Source: JAWXTS01 sp044433305
GTDB taxonomy: Bacteria; Bacteroidota; Bacteroidia; Bacteroidales; Rikenellaceae
DNA length: 16,153 nucleotides
Direction: 5' to 3'
NCBI GenBank assembly: GCA_044433305.1
Contig: JAWXTS010000036.1
Coordinates: 1-16,153 of the forward strand
Positions 14,567 through 16,153 of this stretch are shown one piece after another (position 1 is the first letter of the stretch; every line of letters starts with the position of its first letter). A program made the position numbers and the translations under genes. The notes under the pieces were generated by a model. That model was not told the DNA's origin. It saw nothing but the letters and a program-made list of their open reading frames with translations, and searched no databases.

Positions 14567-14968
14567 ATGAAACAATTAGGATTAATAAAATTCATCCTTC
14601 TGATCGCAGCTGCATTGTCAGTTATTCTGTTCTTTGCTGGAGCAGTAGAAGTTGACTTGATGCTAAACTGCGGGTATCTGTTTCTAGGACTAGCTGTTGT
14701 AATTTCAGTCTTGATGCCTGTCATTGGCTTGATCCAAAACCCAAAGGCCGCAGTCGGTTCTTTGCTTGGACTAGCTGTTGTAGCGTTAGTTGTAATTATT
14801 GCATATAGCTTTTCTAGTGAAATGCCTATACCAAACTCAGCAGGAGGCTTCTTTGAGGACCCAGCGGTTCTTAAAATCAGTGATACAGGATTATTTGCTA
14901 CATACGCAGCTTTCATTGCTGCAGTAGTTACCATCTTAGGTGGTGAAGTAATCCGTATGTTTAAATAA
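14567..14968 (+). CDS. Small multi-spanning membrane protein in the ExbB-ExbD cluster
   Basis: This 133-residue protein was not matched to a named family. It is very hydrophobic, with probable membrane helices at about 6-27, 32-55, 63-82 and 106-128. A short Ser/Pro/Gly-rich loop lies at about 83-100 (FSSEMPIPNSAGGFF). It has no signal peptide beyond its first helix and no catalytic motif. It sits between exbB (16-base gap) and the first exbD (20-base gap) in the same direction, so it is almost certainly co-transcribed. Position suggests an accessory or stabilising subunit of the proton channel; that role is inference. A small membrane protein at this place is commonly annotated as hypothetical in Bacteroidales ExbB-ExbD clusters. 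Confidence 0.85.
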   Translation: MKQLGLIKFILLIAAALSVILFFAGAVEVDLMLNCGYLFLGLAVVISVLMPVIGLIQNPKAAVGSLLGLAVVALVVIIAYSFSSEMPIPNSAGGFFEDPAVLKISDTGLFATYAAFIAAVVTILGGEVIRMFK

Positions 14969-14988
14969 TAGTTTAAGCCACAACAAAG

Positions 14989-15564
14989 ATGGATAAAAGG
15001 AAAGTACAAGAAATAAATGCTGGCTCAATGGCGGACATCGCCTTCTTGCTTCTGATATTCTTTCTTGTAGCGACTACCATGAATGTTGATTCAGGTCTTC
15101 AGAGGGTTTTGCCTCCGATGCCAGATGAAAGCAATCAAGAGGCAATCGACGTTAAAAAACGCAACTTGATGTTGGTTTTTGTTAGTCAACAAGATGCCCT
15201 AATGGTAGCAGGAGAACGCCTTGATATTTCGCAACTAAAAGATAAAGCAAAAACTTTTGTCACAAATGTTGCAAATACCGAGGATCTTCCTGAAAAAACG
15301 GTTACTACGATCGATTTGATAGGAGATTACCCAGTAAGTCAAGGTGTGATTTCATTGCAGAATGACCGCGGTACCAGCTACGGAATGTATATTCAGGTTC
15401 AGGATGAGCTTGCACGTGCCTTTGCAGAGATTAGAGAGGAATTGGCAACAGTCAAATTTGGCAAGCCATTCGCTGATCTATCAGAAGCAGAGCGCACAGC
15501 AATCACAAAAGCTGTACCTTTGAAAATATCTGAGGCTGAACCACGTAATATAGGAGGACAATAG
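14989..15564 (+). CDS. exbD: ExbD/TolR family biopolymer transport protein (first copy)
   Basis: This 191-residue protein has the ExbD plan: a short basic cytoplasmic N-terminus (MDKRKVQEINAGS), one membrane helix (about 16-34) and a periplasmic domain. The helix begins with D16 in GSMADIAFLLLIFFLVATTM, the position of the conserved proton-carrying aspartate (E. coli ExbD D25). The periplasmic part is longer than in E. coli ExbD (about 141 residues in total), with an extended middle region at about 85-130. It begins 20 bases after the small membrane protein gene. The next exbD starts one base after its stop, so the two copies are tightly coupled. The pair may form mixed dimers within an ExbB pentamer, which is inference. 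Confidence 0.93.
   Translation: MDKRKVQEINAGSMADIAFLLLIFFLVATTMNVDSGLQRVLPPMPDESNQEAIDVKKRNLMLVFVSQQDALMVAGERLDISQLKDKAKTFVTNVANTEDLPEKTVTTIDLIGDYPVSQGVISLQNDRGTSYGMYIQVQDELARAFAEIREELATVKFGKPFADLSEAERTAITKAVPLKISEAEPRNIGGQ
15552..15557 (+). promoter_or_regulatory. Strong Shine-Dalgarno sequence for the second exbD
   Basis: AGGAGG lies inside the end of the first exbD, 8 bases before the ATG at 15566. Such a full match is unusual in this group and supports the chosen start and translational coupling of the two copies. Confidence 0.75.
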
Positions 15565-15565
15565 A

Positions 15566-16036
15566 ATGGCAGTAATGAAGAAAAAAGGAAACAAGGGTAC
15601 ACCTCCTGTTTCTACGGCATCTTTGCCAGATATCATTTTCATGATTCTGTTCTTCTTTATGGTCTCTACGACTATGCGTGATCAGGAACTCTTGGTTAAT
15701 TTCAAGCTTCCAGAAGCACAGGAGATACAGAAATTAGAGAAGAAATCGTTGGTGAGTTTTATCTTTATCGGACAACCAGCTCCAAAACAAAGAGCAAAGT
15801 TCGGTACTGCACCACGTATTCAGCTTAACGACAGTTACAAAACATCTGAGGAGATCGGACAGTTTGTAGCTGCAGAGAGAGATAATCTAGATGAGTCTGA
15901 TAAGGCACAAATGTCAGTTTGTATCAAAGCAGACGAATATACAAGAATGGGTATCATTACCGACGTAAAACAAGAGTTGCGTCGTGCTAATGCACTAAAA
16001 GTTATTTATGCAGCATCTCAAGCGATGCCTAACTAA
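15566..16036 (+). CDS. exbD: ExbD/TolR family biopolymer transport protein (second copy)
   Basis: This 156-residue protein is a second, distinct ExbD. It has a basic N-terminus (MAVMKKKGNKGTPPVST), one membrane helix (about 22-39) starting with D22 in ASLPDIIFMILFFFMVSTTM, the conserved proton-path aspartate, and a periplasmic domain of about 115 residues. It is shorter than the first copy and differs from it throughout, so it is not a recent duplicate. The start at 15566 was chosen over the in-frame ATG at 15575 because AGGAGG is 8 bases upstream. It is the last gene of the exbB cluster; a strong terminator follows within 20 bases. No tonB gene is in the window. Confidence 0.93.
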   Translation: MAVMKKKGNKGTPPVSTASLPDIIFMILFFFMVSTTMRDQELLVNFKLPEAQEIQKLEKKSLVSFIFIGQPAPKQRAKFGTAPRIQLNDSYKTSEEIGQFVAAERDNLDESDKAQMSVCIKADEYTRMGIITDVKQELRRANALKVIYAASQAMPN

Positions 16037-16054
16037 TTAACGCCCATTATTAAT

Positions 16055-16101
16055 AAAGCAACGGCTACCTCTTTATGAGAGGTGGCCGTTGCTTTGTTTT
16101 T
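16055..16101 (+). terminator. Strong intrinsic terminator after the exbB-exbD cluster
   Basis: AAAGCAACGGCTACCTCT (16055-16072) pairs with AGAGGTGGCCGTTGCTTT (16078-16095) through 18 pairs with one T-G wobble, around the loop TTATG. GTTTTT follows. The leading A bases are too few for confident action on the other strand. The remaining 52 bases to the window end show nothing recognisable. Confidence 0.95.
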
Positions 16102-16153
16102 GGGTGTGTCGCAAGAGGGGGCGAGTTGCTGGTTTGCCGCTGCGCGTAGCTTT

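Noticed and set aside
14551..15009. Open frame of 152 codons on the minus strand
   Set aside because: It lies opposite the small membrane protein gene; its composition is that of a reverse reading of a hydrophobic gene, with no promoter or family features.

Overview
The window comes from a member of the Bacteroidetes, most likely the order Bacteroidales. The evidence is the promoter type: at least seven genes are preceded by TAnnTTTG-like -7 boxes, several with a TTTG or TTG about 18-22 bases upstream. In addition, most genes lack a good Shine-Dalgarno sequence, the PolA sequence is of Bacteroidales type, and the ExbB - small membrane protein - ExbD - ExbD order is typical of the group. Genus and species cannot be read from the window. 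No mobile element, CRISPR array or clear sign of horizontal transfer was seen; this is a core-genome region.

Layout. On the minus strand (1-3310) an Lrp/AsnC-type regulator, the queuosine-pathway enzyme QueD and DNA polymerase I lie in one likely transcription unit; polA runs off the left edge after its palm motif A. An AT-rich intergenic region of about 410 bases (3311-3720) separates these from everything else, which is on the plus strand. It holds the lrp promoter with a palindrome over it, and the rpsO promoter with a long leader.

Plus strand: rpsO (S15, with terminator); pnp (PNPase, with a palindrome overlapping its promoter); a large OmpA-like/TPR lipoprotein (with terminator); deoC; tRNA-His(GTG) with its own promoter and terminator; a CsdA/DeaD-like DEAD-box RNA helicase with an Arg/Gly-rich tail; groES-groEL; then an ExbB - membrane protein - ExbD - ExbD cluster that energises TonB-type outer-membrane transport, closed by a very strong terminator. 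The last 50 bases hold nothing recognisable.

Two themes stand out. First, rpsO, pnp, a TPR lipoprotein and a DEAD-box helicase follow one another in the same order and direction as the enterobacterial rpsO-pnp-nlpI-deaD cluster, with deoC and a tRNA inserted before the helicase. Ribosome assembly, RNA decay, an envelope lipoprotein and RNA unwinding are therefore grouped here too. Second, several promoters sit in or next to inverted repeats (lrp, pnp, the lipoprotein), which suggests local control, possibly autoregulation. These control ideas are inference from sequence alone.
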